DNA from: Rhodocyclaceae bacterium
Lineage (GTDB): Bacteria; Pseudomonadota; Gammaproteobacteria; Burkholderiales; Rhodocyclaceae
Assembly: GCA_020445785.1 (NCBI GenBank)
Contig: JAGRFZ010000028.1
Span: 1,524-65,523 of the forward strand
Direction: 5' to 3'
Length of the DNA: 64,000 nucleotides
Positions 63,631 through 64,000 of this stretch are shown piece by piece. The notes under the pieces are model-generated. The model was not told where the DNA came from, did not search any database, and saw nothing but the letters and a program-made list of their open reading frames with translations. Each line of letters opens with the position of its first letter. Position 1 is the first letter of the stretch. The translations under genes were made by a program, and so were the position numbers.

Positions 63631-64000
63631 ATGCAGAGAATCACCGTTGCCGTCGTTGCCGCGCTCGGCACTTCCGCCGCACTCGCGGTGGACGCCGGAC
63701 AGCTCGCATTCACCAGCTTCAATGCCGACGAGGATGGCTGGAGTGTCGTTGCCCTGACCGATCTGGCGGCCGGCACGACGATCTACTTCAGCGAGCGCAC
63801 CTGGGACGCCGCAGCCGGAACATTCGCCGGCGGGGAAGCGACGTATCGCTGGGAGCTGGACGATGGCGCCGTGGCGGCGGGCTCGGTGGTGCGCTTCGCG
63901 TCGGTCAACAATGCAGGGAGGAGCGCGAGCGCCGGTAGCATTTCGGCCTCCGGCGTGGCCAATCTCAGTGCCACCGGCGAGACCTTGTTCGCGTTTCTCG
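63631..64000 (+). CDS. Secreted protein, N-terminal part; possible PEP-CTERM protein
   Basis: The gene runs off the right edge; 123 codons are seen. Signal peptide MQRITVAVVAALGTSAALAV then DAGQLAFTSFNADEDGWSVV. The mature part has ALTDLAAGTTIYFSERTWDA and WELDDGAVAAGSVVRFASVN with an alternating beta pattern. FTSFNADEDGWSVVALTDLA resembles bacterial secreted proteins I recall as PEP-CTERM proteins with a lamin-tail-like beta domain; the sorting signal would be in the missing C-terminus. AAGGAGG lies 5 bp before the ATG, an unusually strong ribosome site here. A PEP-CTERM nature is inference. Confidence 0.75.
   Translation, partial: MQRITVAVVAALGTSAALAVDAGQLAFTSFNADEDGWSVVALTDLAAGTTIYFSERTWDAAAGTFAGGEATYRWELDDGAVAAGSVVRFASVNNAGRSASAGSISASGVANLSATGETLFAFL

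Overview
This window is high-GC bacterial chromosome, densely packed on both strands. Gene content points to a Gram-negative betaproteobacterium, most likely Rhodocyclales-like: a ubiC-ubiA-ubiD ubiquinone set, RidA-RecG, an exosortase B/EpsI pair with the EpsL-D-E-F-G exopolysaccharide (EPS) proteins, and several PEP-CTERM proteins. The order-level placement is inferred from gene content only. I saw no rRNA, tRNA, CRISPR array, intact insertion sequence or prophage.

Layout. 1-5300: the start of an indolepyruvate-type 2-oxoacid:ferredoxin oxidoreductase (cut by the window edge), an NSS amino-acid transporter, a divergent Lrp/AsnC regulator, a VOC protein, a conserved protein of unknown role and a DUF805 protein. 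5300-17360: a phospholipase-D-type lipoprotein, a CHRD protein, a GMC-like oxidoreductase with a small Tat subunit, a large P-loop protein, a tartrate/malate-type dehydrogenase, a PEP-CTERM-like protein, TrmA, a GNAT, DUF3750, a degenerate pyrophosphatase-like protein and a thioredoxin-like protein. 17500-26550: glutaryl-CoA dehydrogenase with a CaiB-type CoA-transferase, a cNMP-binding protein, a GNAT, an enoyl-CoA hydratase, a PEP-CTERM protein, a YdcF-like protein, MetY, DUF2802, SPOR and FliW. 26590-37670: TPR, RidA, RecG, DacB, UbiC, UbiA, PyrF, a PEP-CTERM metalloprotease, UbiD, threonine aldolase and a small membrane protein.

37791-56321 is a complete EPS locus. It has a polyprenyl-phosphate sugar-1-phosphate transferase (minus strand), EpsL, a PEP-CTERM protein, EpsD, EpsE, EpsF, EpsG, exosortase B and EpsI. 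Three glycosyltransferases, a Wzy-like polymerase and a clan-A glycoside hydrolase follow. Facing these on the minus strand are a Wzx flippase and one reading frame that joins a hexapeptide acyltransferase to a sulfotransferase.

56669-63081 holds sulfate activation genes: CysNC (ATP sulfurylase subunit 1 plus APS kinase), CysD, an IS630-transposase-derived HTH protein whose frame runs into cysD without a stop, CysQ (PAP phosphatase) and an SLC13 permease with RCK_C domains. Together the locus can plausibly import sulfate, make PAPS, transfer sulfate to the EPS repeat unit and remove the PAP by-product. Read as a whole, this is a candidate sulfated (and acetylated) EPS system with exosortase-dependent surface proteins. 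The sulfation claim is inference from gene content and adjacency.
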